The position numbers and the translations under genes were made by a program. Of a DNA stretch of 60,333 nt, positions 1-7,021 are shown piece after piece; positions within the stretch are counted from its first letter, which is position 1; each line of letters opens with the position of its first letter. Source of the DNA: Lachnospiraceae bacterium (GTDB lineage: Bacteria > Bacillota > Clostridia > Lachnospirales > Lachnospiraceae). Under the pieces are notes generated by a model, which was not told where the DNA came from, did not search any database, and saw only the letters and a list, made by a program, of their open reading frames with translations. The stretch covers positions 1 through 60,333 of the forward strand of contig JAQVHQ010000016.1 of the NCBI GenBank assembly GCA_028696165.1, read 5' to 3'.

Positions 1-119
1 AATGTCACCAAATGAATACTATAACTATTTAACAACAGGAATAAATCCTTTATTGGCAAAACGCAAAATTGGGTAATCAAATTTTACGCAAAATGTCCTT
101 GACAGGGGGTACACTTTAT

Positions 120-262
120 ATAACTTCAGGAATAATCGAAGAGAGCGAGGTAGAAACTGGTTATTCAGCTACATATGCCCCGTAAGGACTTGAATGATTG
201 AGTATAATAACAAGACTTTGCGACTGGGAATAACCTGCTTACATAGTCTTTAAAAGAAGTGA
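120..262 (+). ncRNA. Candidate rod-shaped structured RNA (6S-like architecture)
   Basis: No open frame is evident, but nested inverted repeats would fold into one long interrupted hairpin. Positions 159-166 pair perfectly with 228-235. Inside them 181-192 pairs with 211-222, with one A-A mismatch and G-U pairs, leaving an asymmetric internal bubble (167-180 against 223-227) and an 18-nt loop. Outside them AACTTC near 122-127 can pair with GAAGT near 256-260. A rod with a central bubble is the layout of 6S RNA, and the size fits a small 6S, but I do not recognise conserved 6S bases. A TTGACA at 99-104 is not well spaced from a -10. The plus strand is assumed. Confidence 0.3.
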
Positions 263-339
263 ATTATAGAATAGTTCCGATACATTATGTCATAACAACT
301 GATTTCAGCATATATTTCTTAAAATTGTCACTTCCCAAT

Positions 340-423
340 TTGGATACAATGTTGTATAATTGGCGAAAAGGTTAACCATTAAGACCTTGAACGGAAAACG
401 TTACTCCGTTTGAGGCCTTTTTG
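340..423 (+). promoter_or_regulatory. Leader with TATAAT -10 and possible attenuator
   Basis: A consensus TATAAT lies at 355-360, with a poor -35 (TTCCCA, 332-337, 17 nt away). A transcript starting near 366 would run straight into the terminator hairpin at 381-423. AAGGT at 368-372 can pair with ACCTT at 384-388. Those bases form the left arm of the terminator, so the two hairpins exclude each other, as in transcription attenuators. The gene downstream starts at 481 with no better promoter between. I recognise no known riboswitch class, so ligand control is only a guess. Confidence 0.3.
381..423 (+). terminator. Rho-independent terminator
   Basis: A 13-bp stem (383-395 with 405-417, including G-U pairs and one A-C mismatch) encloses a 9-nt loop and is followed by TTTTTG at 418-423. 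It ends either a transcript from upstream or the short leader that begins near 366. Confidence 0.7.
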
Positions 424-480
424 TTATATATACTTTTTAAGACTTTTTACAAAAAGAAAGGATATCTTCAAACACAAATT

Positions 481-1695
481 ATGAGAAAATTATATCATTT
501 AATTGTTTTAGTATTAATAGTATGCGCTGGATTCTGGTTTTGGAACAGTTCCTATCGCACACAGTTAACAGATTATTTCCAGGACACAGAATCTTTCACT
601 CAGGGAATTCAACAGTTATTTTCTAAAGATAACCAAATTGCTGAAATAGTAAAAGAAGAACAGTTGGTGCAGGTAGACACAAATACAGCTTTCTATTACA
701 ATCAGTTATCAGCAGAAGAACAAATGGTTTATCAGGAAATTCTTACAGGAATTAACCAGCGTCAGAACAGAATTGGAGTCGAAGCTTTAAGTAATGAAGC
801 ACTCAGTAATGTATTGGAATATGTTCTAAATGATCATCCGGAATTTTTCTGGCTCAGCGGTAATAGTACCATCTGGTCTAATCAATCCGATACAAGGAAA
901 GATATTGAACTGGAGTATACCATTGCCATAGACCAGATTGATGGCATAAAAGCTGAAATAGACAGCAGCATCGACCACTATATGGCATCCTGGAGCAGTG
1001 AAGCAGGAGAGTACGATAAAGTAAAAGCAGTATATGATTACGTGATACTAAATACCGATTATAATCTGCAGGCAGAAAACAATCAGAATATACAAAGCGT
1101 ATTTCTAACACAGCAATCTGTATGTGCCGGATATGCAAAAGCGATTCAATATATGCTTCAAAAAGCCGGTGTGTTCTGTACTTATGTGTCAGGAACGATT
1201 AATTCTTCCGGCGAATATCATGCATGGAATCTAGTATCCATAAATGGAGCCTATTACTATGTAGATGCAACCTGGGGTGATCCTACATTCCTGCAAAACG
1301 AAGCATCTGAGGATAACAAGGATACCATATCTTATGATTATCTCTGCTTTACAACATCTGAACTGCTTCGCACGCACACACCAAAGCTGCCACAGATATT
1401 ACCAGACTGTGCCTCCAATGAATATGATTATTATAGACTTCATGGATGGTTCTACAGCGAATATATTGAAAGCGCTATTGTGGAAACCTTATCTAATGAT
1501 GTTGAAAATGGTGTCTCTGAATCTTATCTGAAATTCACTACGGCAGAGAGCTATTCCGAGGCATATACACGCTTATTTACAGATAATGTGGTTTATATTC
1601 CTGCAAAAATCAAGGCAGAGCAAACTGGCAGCGATACTTATGGCTGTACTTACTGGTCAAATGAGGAATTCTATATTATTAAAATATTGTGGTAA
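481..1695 (+). CDS. Membrane-anchored transglutaminase-like domain protein
   Basis: A 404-residue protein with an N-terminal hydrophobic segment (about residues 5-22) that probably anchors it outside the membrane. A transglutaminase-like cysteine protease fold lies in the middle. The expected triad is visible: Cys215 in SVCAGYA, His247 in YHAWN and Asp262 in VDATWGD. Such extracytoplasmic proteins in Firmicutes usually act as peptidases or on cell-wall peptides; the substrate here is unknown. The frame stays open upstream to a TTG at 421, but that lies in the terminator U-tract, so I chose ATG 481, although AAAGGA at 457-462 is rather far away. The gene stands alone between the leader and a repeat. 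Confidence 0.75.
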   Translation: MRKLYHLIVLVLIVCAGFWFWNSSYRTQLTDYFQDTESFTQGIQQLFSKDNQIAEIVKEEQLVQVDTNTAFYYNQLSAEEQMVYQEILTGINQRQNRIGVEALSNEALSNVLEYVLNDHPEFFWLSGNSTIWSNQSDTRKDIELEYTIAIDQIDGIKAEIDSSIDHYMASWSSEAGEYDKVKAVYDYVILNTDYNLQAENNQNIQSVFLTQQSVCAGYAKAIQYMLQKAGVFCTYVSGTINSSGEYHAWNLVSINGAYYYVDATWGDPTFLQNEASEDNKDTISYDYLCFTTSELLRTHTPKLPQILPDCASNEYDYYRLHGWFYSEYIESAIVETLSNDVENGVSESYLKFTTAESYSEAYTRLFTDNVVYIPAKIKAEQTGSDTYGCTYWSNEEFYIIKILW

Positions 1696-1741
1696 TAAAG
1701 TAGGCCGCACCAGCGGGGCAGAACCTAAACGGATACCAAAG

Positions 1742-1840
1742 AAAAAAGTGGACAACGCTTCGGCAAGCTAAGTGTTAACTGCGACTAAAGCACCCAAAAT
1801 ATCTTCGCGCTTAAATCTGCACAAACACTCAATCTTGAAT
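1742..1840 (+). repeat. Diverged copy of the palindromic repeat (copy A)
   Basis: About 95 bp matches, at roughly 80% by eye, the reverse complement of the interior of the element at 3513-3694 (core 3571-3667). The best block starts at GTGGACAACGCTTCGGC and a second at CTTCGCGCTTAA. It lacks the 33-bp terminal inverted repeats. Internal pairs are partly kept (AGTGTT with AACACT, GACTAAAGC with GCTTAAATC), so the hairpin is preserved despite changes. Together with the other copy it forms an inverted pair around lexA and the yneA-like gene. Confidence 0.7.
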
Positions 1841-1901
1841 AGGAATTTTCATGTTCACCGTATAGTGGTACACTTTACACAAAAAGTAGTATATACAACG
1901 A

Positions 1902-1960
1902 AAAATAAAGTGCCGTCGCACTAGTTGATCAAATCAACTAGTGCGACGGCACTTTATTTT
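1902..1960. terminator. Bidirectional terminator, 28-bp perfect hairpin
   Basis: The arm 1902-1929 is the exact reverse complement of 1933-1960, with a 3-nt loop. The ends are A-rich on the left and T-rich on the right, so it reads as an intrinsic terminator in both directions. It sits 25 bp past the end of lexA (minus strand) and can also end transcription arriving from the transglutaminase gene. A perfect 28-bp stem is long for a terminator. Confidence 0.8.
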
Positions 1961-1985
1961 TATAATTCATAACTGTATGTATAAT

Positions 1986-2606
1986 CTAGCTCATAAATCT
2001 CAAAACACCAATAACTTTACCGAGAATTTGAACTTCACCTTCCACAATAATCGGATCCATGAAATCATTCTCCGGTTGAAGACGATAGTACCCGTCTTCT
2101 TTATAAAAGGTCTTAACAGTTGCAGAATCTTCTACAAGTGCAACAACAATTTCACCATTGTGTGCATTGCTGCATTGCTCAACAATCACTTTGTCTCCGT
2201 CCAGGATTCCGGCATTAATCATACTTTCACCTTTGACAACAAGCATGAAAGCAGGAGAGTTAGGCATATACTCGGCAGGAATAGGGAAGTAGTTTTCTAC
2301 ATTTTCGACCGCAAGCAAAGGCTGACCGGCTGCTACCGTACCGATGATTGGTACATTAACAACCTCCCGTCGAACAAGATTAAAATTATCATCTACAATT
2401 TCGATAGCTCTTGGCTTCGTAGGATCTCGACGAATATAACCGTTCTTTTCCAACGTTTCCAAATGAGAGTGAACAGAAGAAGTAGATTTCAAATTAACTG
2501 CTTCACAGATTTCACGTACAGAAGGTGGAAAACCTCTGTTCAAAATCTCATTCTTAATATATTCTAAAATCTCATTCTGCTTCTTACTTATCTTTCCATA
2601 CTCCAT
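1986..2606 (-). CDS. lexA: SOS repressor LexA
   Basis: A 206-residue repressor of the DNA-damage response. It has an N-terminal winged helix (about 1-65) and a C-terminal S24 self-cleavage domain. Catalytic Ser128 (KGESM) and Lys165 (ATVKT) are present, and the Ala93-Gly94 cleavage bond sits in VAAGQP. RecA filaments stimulate self-cleavage in this family. I place the start at the third Met of the open frame because GGAGG lies 8 nt upstream; an upstream TTG overlaps the ribosome site. It is divergent from the yneA-like gene, with LexA-type boxes between, so it should be autoregulated. Confidence 0.95.
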   Translation of the reverse strand: MEYGKISKKQNEILEYIKNEILNRGFPPSVREICEAVNLKSTSSVHSHLETLEKNGYIRRDPTKPRAIEIVDDNFNLVRREVVNVPIIGTVAAGQPLLAVENVENYFPIPAEYMPNSPAFMLVVKGESMINAGILDGDKVIVEQCSNAHNGEIVVALVEDSATVKTFYKEDGYYRLQPENDFMDPIIVEGEVQILGKVIGVLRFMS

Positions 2607-2671
2607 ATCCATTACCTCCAAATATAATAATCAAACCGTTAAAATAAGCAACTTCACGATTTTATAAAAAC

Positions 2672-2683
2672 GAACCACGGTTC
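2672..2683. promoter_or_regulatory. LexA box near lexA
   Basis: GAACCACGGTTC fits the Bacillus/Clostridia LexA operator GAACN4GTTC perfectly, inside CGAAC...GTTCT. It is 65 bp upstream of the chosen lexA start, so it is well placed for autorepression. Confidence 0.85.
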
Positions 2684-2739
2684 TGTTTTGTCTATTTATA
2701 GAATAACATAAGAAGTTAAAAAATGCAAACAAATATTCC

Positions 2740-2751
2740 GAAAATATGTTC
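2740..2751. promoter_or_regulatory. Variant LexA box
   Basis: GAAAATATGTTC matches GAACN4GTTC with one change. It lies just upstream of the -35 of the yneA-like gene. Confidence 0.6.
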
Positions 2752-2760
2752 GGATTTCTA

Positions 2761-2789
2761 TTGACAAACATCTGTTCTGAATATATAAT
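2761..2789 (+). promoter_or_regulatory. Sigma-A promoter of the yneA-like gene with overlapping LexA box
   Basis: Perfect TTGACA (2761-2766), 17-bp spacer, perfect TATAAT (2784-2789). A near-consensus LexA box, AAACATCTGTTC (2766-2777), lies in the spacer, so bound LexA would block RNA polymerase. A very strong core promoter under tight repression is typical of SOS genes. Confidence 0.85.
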
Positions 2790-2800
2790 AGAACCATACA

Positions 2801-2825
2801 GAACGATTGTTCGAAACAGTTGTTC
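2801..2825. promoter_or_regulatory. Tandem LexA boxes downstream of the promoter
   Basis: GAACGATTGTTC (2801-2812, perfect) and AAACAGTTGTTC (2814-2825, one change) are one base apart, over and just past the expected transcription start of the yneA-like gene. With the other boxes this gives about five operators in 155 bp. Confidence 0.8.
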
Positions 2826-2880
2826 GAAAAATCAAGAACCGGATAACAAAAGATTCAACTATTTTTAAGGGGTGGCTATT

Positions 2881-3282
2881 ATGAAGGAAAACAGACGAAA
2901 CGAGAGAACATCACAAAGAAGAAATCAAACAATGTCAGGAACAAGGAAACAGAAGAGTGTACATAACCAAATACTGCGTTTTAGTGTCATCTTTTCGATC
3001 ATTTGCATAATAACAATAACCTGTGGAACCAGCTTTGTAGCAGCAAAATCCTCAGCAGTCTCAGATACAGCAAATACCCAGATAACACAAAAATACTACA
3101 CCAGTGTATTCGTAAAACCAGGAGAAAACCTCTGGAAACTAGCTGAACAATACATGAGCGACGAATACCAGAACATAGATTCTTATATAGCAGAAGTAAA
3201 AACGCTAAACAACTTAGAAGACGACCAAATCAATGCAGGCTCATACATCTGTCTGCCATACTATGAAGTCGAAGAGCAGTAA
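2881..3282 (+). CDS. YneA-like SOS cell-division suppressor (LysM protein)
   Basis: A 133-residue protein with a basic cytoplasmic N-terminus (1-30), one transmembrane segment (about 31-54) and an external LysM domain (about 73-127, with KPGENLWKLA and INAGSYICLP). This is the layout of Bacillus YneA, which delays septation during SOS. Divergence from lexA and at least four LexA boxes at its promoter support the role. ATG 2881 is preferred, with AAGGGG upstream; a GTG at 2872 would add three residues. The function is inferred from layout and context, since YneA homologues are weakly conserved. Confidence 0.8.
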   Translation: MKENRRNERTSQRRNQTMSGTRKQKSVHNQILRFSVIFSIICIITITCGTSFVAAKSSAVSDTANTQITQKYYTSVFVKPGENLWKLAEQYMSDEYQNIDSYIAEVKTLNNLEDDQINAGSYICLPYYEVEEQ

Positions 3283-3512
3283 TTGTTTTTTATAGTATAC
3301 TTTTTTGCGCATGTTTATATTTATGAATCTAAAAACAAACGATGCTCGGTAATTCAATCGCCGATGTAGTACACAGGTTAAGTTGATGGGCGTAGGTTAC
3401 AATCATCAAAGTATCATCACAAAATCAGGACTAGCCAAAACATCAATGGGAATCCAAATAGAATAAACCTAAACGGTGCAAACAGAAAACAAAAAGGACA
3501 ATCAATAACCAG
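3283..3512 (+). other. Non-coding spacer, no convincing gene
   Basis: I see no terminator with a clear stem and no gene with a good ribosome site. An open frame of about 35 codons ends at the TAA near 3466 but has no credible start. ACCTAAACGG at 3467-3476 recurs at 1723-1732, in both places followed within about 20 bases by GGACAA, so the left flank of the palindromic element resembles the left flank of copy A. Confidence 0.4.
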
Positions 3513-3694
3513 CACTAAGGTAAGACCATGCTAAGATAGAAAAACAATCAGTGGACGCATTTAACGTAGGCAAGATCCAGTGTTTACGCAGACTTAAGCG
3601 CGAAGACACTTCTGAGCGTTTTAGTCGAAGTTAACACTTAGCTCGCCGAAGCGTTGTCCACGTTTTTCTATCTTAGCATGGTCTTACCTTAGTG
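3513..3694. repeat. 182-bp palindromic element with perfect 33-bp terminal inverted repeats (copy B)
   Basis: The left arm 3513-3545 is the exact reverse complement of the right arm 3662-3694. The 116-bp interior is itself an imperfect palindrome: GTGGAC with GTCCAC, AGTGTT with AACACT, and GACTTAAGCG with CGTTTTAGTC. Both strands could therefore form one very long stem-loop. The size, perfect ends and absence of coding capacity resemble a MITE or REP-like element. No clean target-site duplication is visible; AGGACA (3495-3500) and TGTCCT (3695-3700) flank it as an inverted, not direct, pair. It lies 265 bp upstream of a tyrosine recombinase gene. Confidence 0.85.
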
Positions 3695-3746
3695 TGTCCT
3701 CATTAGACAGTCCCTCATTAAACATCCCTTATTTCCCCTCCCTATA

Positions 3747-3775
3747 TTGACAACCTCATAAAAAAAGAGTACTAT
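3747..3775 (+). promoter_or_regulatory. Probable promoter of the recombinase gene
   Basis: TTGACA (3747-3752), a 17-bp spacer and TACTAT (3770-3775). Transcription would begin near 3782, giving an unusually long 5' leader of about 178 nt. Confidence 0.5.
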
Positions 3776-3827
3776 AAATGTATATACATCTATACGACAA
3801 ACCCTTGTTTTTTTAATAGATCATCAT

Positions 3828-3855
3828 GTTAAATACCATAAATACGCTATTTAAC
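3828..3855. repeat. Small inverted repeat in the recombinase leader
   Basis: GTTAAATA (3828-3835) and TATTTAAC (3848-3855) are perfect inverted arms around 12 bases. The layout suits an operator or a recombinase core site, but it matches no dif consensus I know. Confidence 0.4.
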
Positions 3856-3959
3856 CCACCATACTTGCATAAATACACTAACACCAGTAAAAACAACTAC
3901 AATTAAACTTCTAATCGTAAACCATCAACACTACAACATTTAGAAAGGAATCAAATCCT

Positions 3960-5021
3960 ATGGCAGATACCAGGACCACATACCACGAGCAACGCGATCA
4001 AAACAACACATTACGACTTCGCCAACTCCTAAAAACATTACCTTCATTTTCCAGCGACTATTTTCGCGCCATATCCAACACAACATCCACAAACACCCGA
4101 ATATCCTATGCCTATGATATCCGTGTTTTCTTCGATTTTTTACTAAAAGAAAATCCTGTCTATGCAAAACAATCCATGGACGATTTTAAGTTATCAGACT
4201 TAGATAAAATCCAGCCACTGGATATCGAGGAATACATGGAATATTTGAAGCTTTATAAAGACAATGAAGAAAATCTCACCTCCAACGGTGAACGTGGCTT
4301 AAAACGCAAAATATCGGCTCTCAGAAGCTTTTATACATATTATTTCAAGAAACAGATGATAAAGACTAATCCAGCTTTATTAATTGATATGCCAAAAATG
4401 CACGATAAAGTCATCGTACGTCTTGAGACTGATGAGGTAGCTAAATTATTAGACTACATGGAACACTGTGGTGATTCATTAACCGGTCAGAAAAAAGTCT
4501 ATTATGAAAAAACCAAAGAACGTGATCTTGCAATTGTCACACTTTTACTCGGTACCGGAATTCGTGTTTCTGAATGTGTCGGTCTTGATGTAGAGGACAT
4601 TGATTTTAATAATAATGGAATTAAAGTATTCCGAAAAGGTGGAAATGAGATGATGGTTTACTTCGGTACCGAAGTTGAACAAATATTGACAAATTACTTA
4701 GAATACCGCAAAAGTATAACCCCGCTTTCAGGACACGAACACGCACTCTTCTACTCTACACAACGAAAACGCATCGGTGTACAGGCAGTTGAAAATATGG
4801 TTAAAAAATATTCATCGCAAATTACCACAACAAAAAAGATTACGCCACATAAGCTTCGAAGCACTTATGGAACAAATCTATATCAGGAAACCGGTGATAT
4901 CTATCTTGTAGCAGATGTATTAGGCCATAAAGATGTAAATACCACAAAAAAACATTATGCTGCAATTGATGAAAACAGACGCAAATTAGCTGCTTCAGCA
5001 GTGAAATTACGCGAAAGCTAA
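3960..5021 (+). CDS. XerC/XerD-like tyrosine recombinase
   Basis: A 353-residue site-specific recombinase. It has an N-terminal SAM-like core-binding domain (about 25-135) and a C-terminal catalytic domain. All catalytic residues are visible: Arg202 (GTGIRVSE), Lys226 (FRKGGN), His297 and Arg300 (PHKLR), His323 (LGHKD) and the nucleophile Tyr333 (KKHY). The start has GAAAGGA upstream. It is longer than classical XerC/D (about 300 residues) but such lengths occur in Clostridia. It could resolve chromosome dimers at dif or act on local sites; the palindromic element just upstream makes the second idea worth testing. Confidence 0.85.
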   Translation: MADTRTTYHEQRDQNNTLRLRQLLKTLPSFSSDYFRAISNTTSTNTRISYAYDIRVFFDFLLKENPVYAKQSMDDFKLSDLDKIQPLDIEEYMEYLKLYKDNEENLTSNGERGLKRKISALRSFYTYYFKKQMIKTNPALLIDMPKMHDKVIVRLETDEVAKLLDYMEHCGDSLTGQKKVYYEKTKERDLAIVTLLLGTGIRVSECVGLDVEDIDFNNNGIKVFRKGGNEMMVYFGTEVEQILTNYLEYRKSITPLSGHEHALFYSTQRKRIGVQAVENMVKKYSSQITTTKKITPHKLRSTYGTNLYQETGDIYLVADVLGHKDVNTTKKHYAAIDENRRKLAASAVKLRES

Positions 5022-5055
5022 TCAAAATTATACACTGACATAAATATTTATATGA

Positions 5056-5499
5056 TTATAAATTCTCATCAAAAATAATCGTGAACGGTCCATCATTTTC
5101 CAGTGAAACCTTCATATCCGCTCCAAATATACCCGTTTCCACAATAGGCATCTGATTCTTACAAGCTTGAATAATATAATTATACAGTTCCTGGGCATGT
5201 TGCGGACTTCCCGCTTCTGTAAAACTTGGGCGATTACCCTTATGGCAATTGGCATATAGAGTAAACTGAGAAACCAGCAGCAAAGCCCCATCTACATCCC
5301 TCAAGGAACAATTGGTTTTACCATTCTCATCTTCAAAGATACGAAGTCCTATGAGTTTCTTTATATAGCGGTCAGCTGTCTCTGTTGTGTCTGTATTAGA
5401 CACTCCTATTAATACCAGAAAGCCCTTGTTAATCTTTCCTACACTTTTACCACCCACTTTAACTTCCGCATAGTTCACTCGCTGTATCACAAATTTCAT
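5056..5499 (-). CDS. dtd: D-aminoacyl-tRNA deacylase
   Basis: A 147-residue cytosolic enzyme that hydrolyses D-amino acids (and glycine mischarged on tRNA-Ala) from tRNA. The family motifs are present: SQFTLYA (77-83), GNRPSF (88-93) and NDGPFT (135-140), which supplies the cross-subunit Gly-cisPro pair. The length is normal and the N-terminus MKFVIQRV is typical. Its start overlaps the stop of the upstream permease gene by 4 bases (ATGA), so the two are co-translated. It converges with the recombinase gene without a clear terminator. Confidence 0.95.
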   Translation of the reverse strand: MKFVIQRVNYAEVKVGGKSVGKINKGFLVLIGVSNTDTTETADRYIKKLIGLRIFEDENGKTNCSLRDVDGALLLVSQFTLYANCHKGNRPSFTEAGSPQHAQELYNYIIQACKNQMPIVETGIFGADMKVSLENDGPFTIIFDENL

Positions 5500-6791
5500 G
5501 ACTTTTCTTTTTTCTCCATTTTCTGTAATTTTACTTTCTTTTGTTCCTTGCCAAAAGCCACCGGCTGATTGGTATCTGTATCCAGATAATCCATATTTTT
5601 ATATACTTCCAAATCAACAGGAAGATTTTTATTTTCCAATCGATGATTCATAGACTGATTAGCTAAGGCACAGATAACTGCACAAACCGGAACTCCGATA
5701 AACATTCCGATGATTCCAAATAATCCACCACCCACTAAGATGGCTACAATTACCATAAAACTTGACAAACCGGTGGAATTTCCAAGTATCTTAGGTCCGA
5801 TTACATTACCATCTAATTGCTGTAATACCAGTATAAAAATGATAAAATATAGACATTGCATTGGATTAACCAGCAAAATAAGGAATGCCGAAGGAACTGC
5901 TCCAATATAAGGGCCAAAAAAAGGAATTACATTAGTAACACCTACGATAACACTGACAAGCAAAGCATAAGGTGTTCCCATCATGGAAGTCCCTATATAA
6001 CATAAGATTCCGATAATGCAGGAGTCAAGAATTTTTCCTGAAATAAATCCACCAAAGACCTGATTTACGAAACGCAAATTATTTAAAATATTATTAGCTA
6101 ATGCAGGACGGATCAGTGAAAATAAAACTCTTTTTCCTATGGCAGCAAATTTTTCTTTATTATATAAAATATATATGGAAATAATCATTCCAATCAAAAT
6201 ATTTTTTAAAACATTAATAATATCAAATACTCCGGAAGAAAAATTAATTACAATGTTATTTATCTGAGGTAAAAATTCATTAGAAAGCCATTCCTGTGCT
6301 TTTGATGAATATTGTGTAAACAATGTTGTTGCGTACGCATCTATCTCTGGTTCGTTCTTAAGAAAATTATTAACCCACTTTTGGACAGTATCTACATAAC
6401 GTGGAAAGTTCTCTATAATGGTGGTAATACTTGTCAGAATCTGTGGTATGAGCATTGCCAGTAAACCATATACTATAAAAATAAGGAAAACAAGTGCAAA
6501 TATTACACTAACCATACGTACAATCTTCGCGGTTTTCTCTGTAATAGTCCATTTCTTTCGTTCACATATTCCCTGAACAACCGTCTTTTCAATAAATTTG
6601 ATAACCGGAACTAATAAATATGCAATAATTCCGCCAAATATAATCGGCATTAATATTCCATAGATTTTCTTAAATCCGTTGAATATAGTATCCATTCTGA
6701 ATAATACATAGTATAGCAGCAATCCGGCAACCAACACAGAAAATGCAGTTACACCCCAATACAAATATTTTTTATCCCATTTAAACTTCAT
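5496..6791 (-). CDS. AI-2E family (PerM-like) membrane transporter
   Basis: A 431-residue polytopic membrane protein. It has two hydrophobic hairpins at the N-terminus, a soluble region (about 120-190) and a C-terminal transmembrane bundle containing [11 protein letters not shown] and VIGPKILG, which mark the PF01594 family. Members were first named for AI-2 export, but many are sodium/proton antiporters or have unknown substrates, so none is assigned. The C-terminus is Lys/Glu-rich. AAAGGAG lies 7 nt before the ATG. It is the first gene of a pair with dtd. Confidence 0.85.
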   Translation of the reverse strand: MKFKWDKKYLYWGVTAFSVLVAGLLLYYVLFRMDTIFNGFKKIYGILMPIIFGGIIAYLLVPVIKFIEKTVVQGICERKKWTITEKTAKIVRMVSVIFALVFLIFIVYGLLAMLIPQILTSITTIIENFPRYVDTVQKWVNNFLKNEPEIDAYATTLFTQYSSKAQEWLSNEFLPQINNIVINFSSGVFDIINVLKNILIGMIISIYILYNKEKFAAIGKRVLFSLIRPALANNILNNLRFVNQVFGGFISGKILDSCIIGILCYIGTSMMGTPYALLVSVIVGVTNVIPFFGPYIGAVPSAFLILLVNPMQCLYFIIFILVLQQLDGNVIGPKILGNSTGLSSFMVIVAILVGGGLFGIIGMFIGVPVCAVICALANQSMNHRLENKNLPVDLEVYKNMDYLDTDTNQPVAFGKEQKKVKLQKMEKKEKS

Positions 6792-6840
6792 TAAAATGCT
6801 CCTTTATATATATCATTTACTATGACAGCGTTTTAGGAGT

Positions 6841-6849
6841 ATTATAACA
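6841..6849 (-). promoter_or_regulatory. Extended -10 promoter of the permease-dtd pair
   Basis: On the minus strand TGTTATAAT reads as an extended -10 (TGn-TATAAT), about 50 bp before the permease start. A -35 is not clear, as expected for extended -10 promoters. Confidence 0.55.
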
Positions 6850-7021
6850 CATACTCTTGTAAATTGTATTATATGTTACACATATTTTAAATATTTTTAT
6901 ACGTATTATCTATCTCTTCTTTACTTTTATAATTATAACTTATATGTTACAATTTTAAAGATAATAGGATTGTATCTTCTTGCAAGTCAAAACAAATCCT
7001 AAGATTGATGGGAGAAAACAA

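Noticed and set aside
3385-3466. Open frame reading MGVGYNHQSIITKSG and ending at a TAA before the palindromic element
   Set aside because: Fewer than 40 codons, no ribosome site, no recognisable family. Probably chance or a decayed fragment.
3513-3694. Integron attC site
   Set aside because: One half matches RYYYAAC (ATTTAAC), but the matching GTTRRRY end is missing, the perfect 33-bp ends are unlike attC, and no IntI-specific insertion is apparent in the recombinase.
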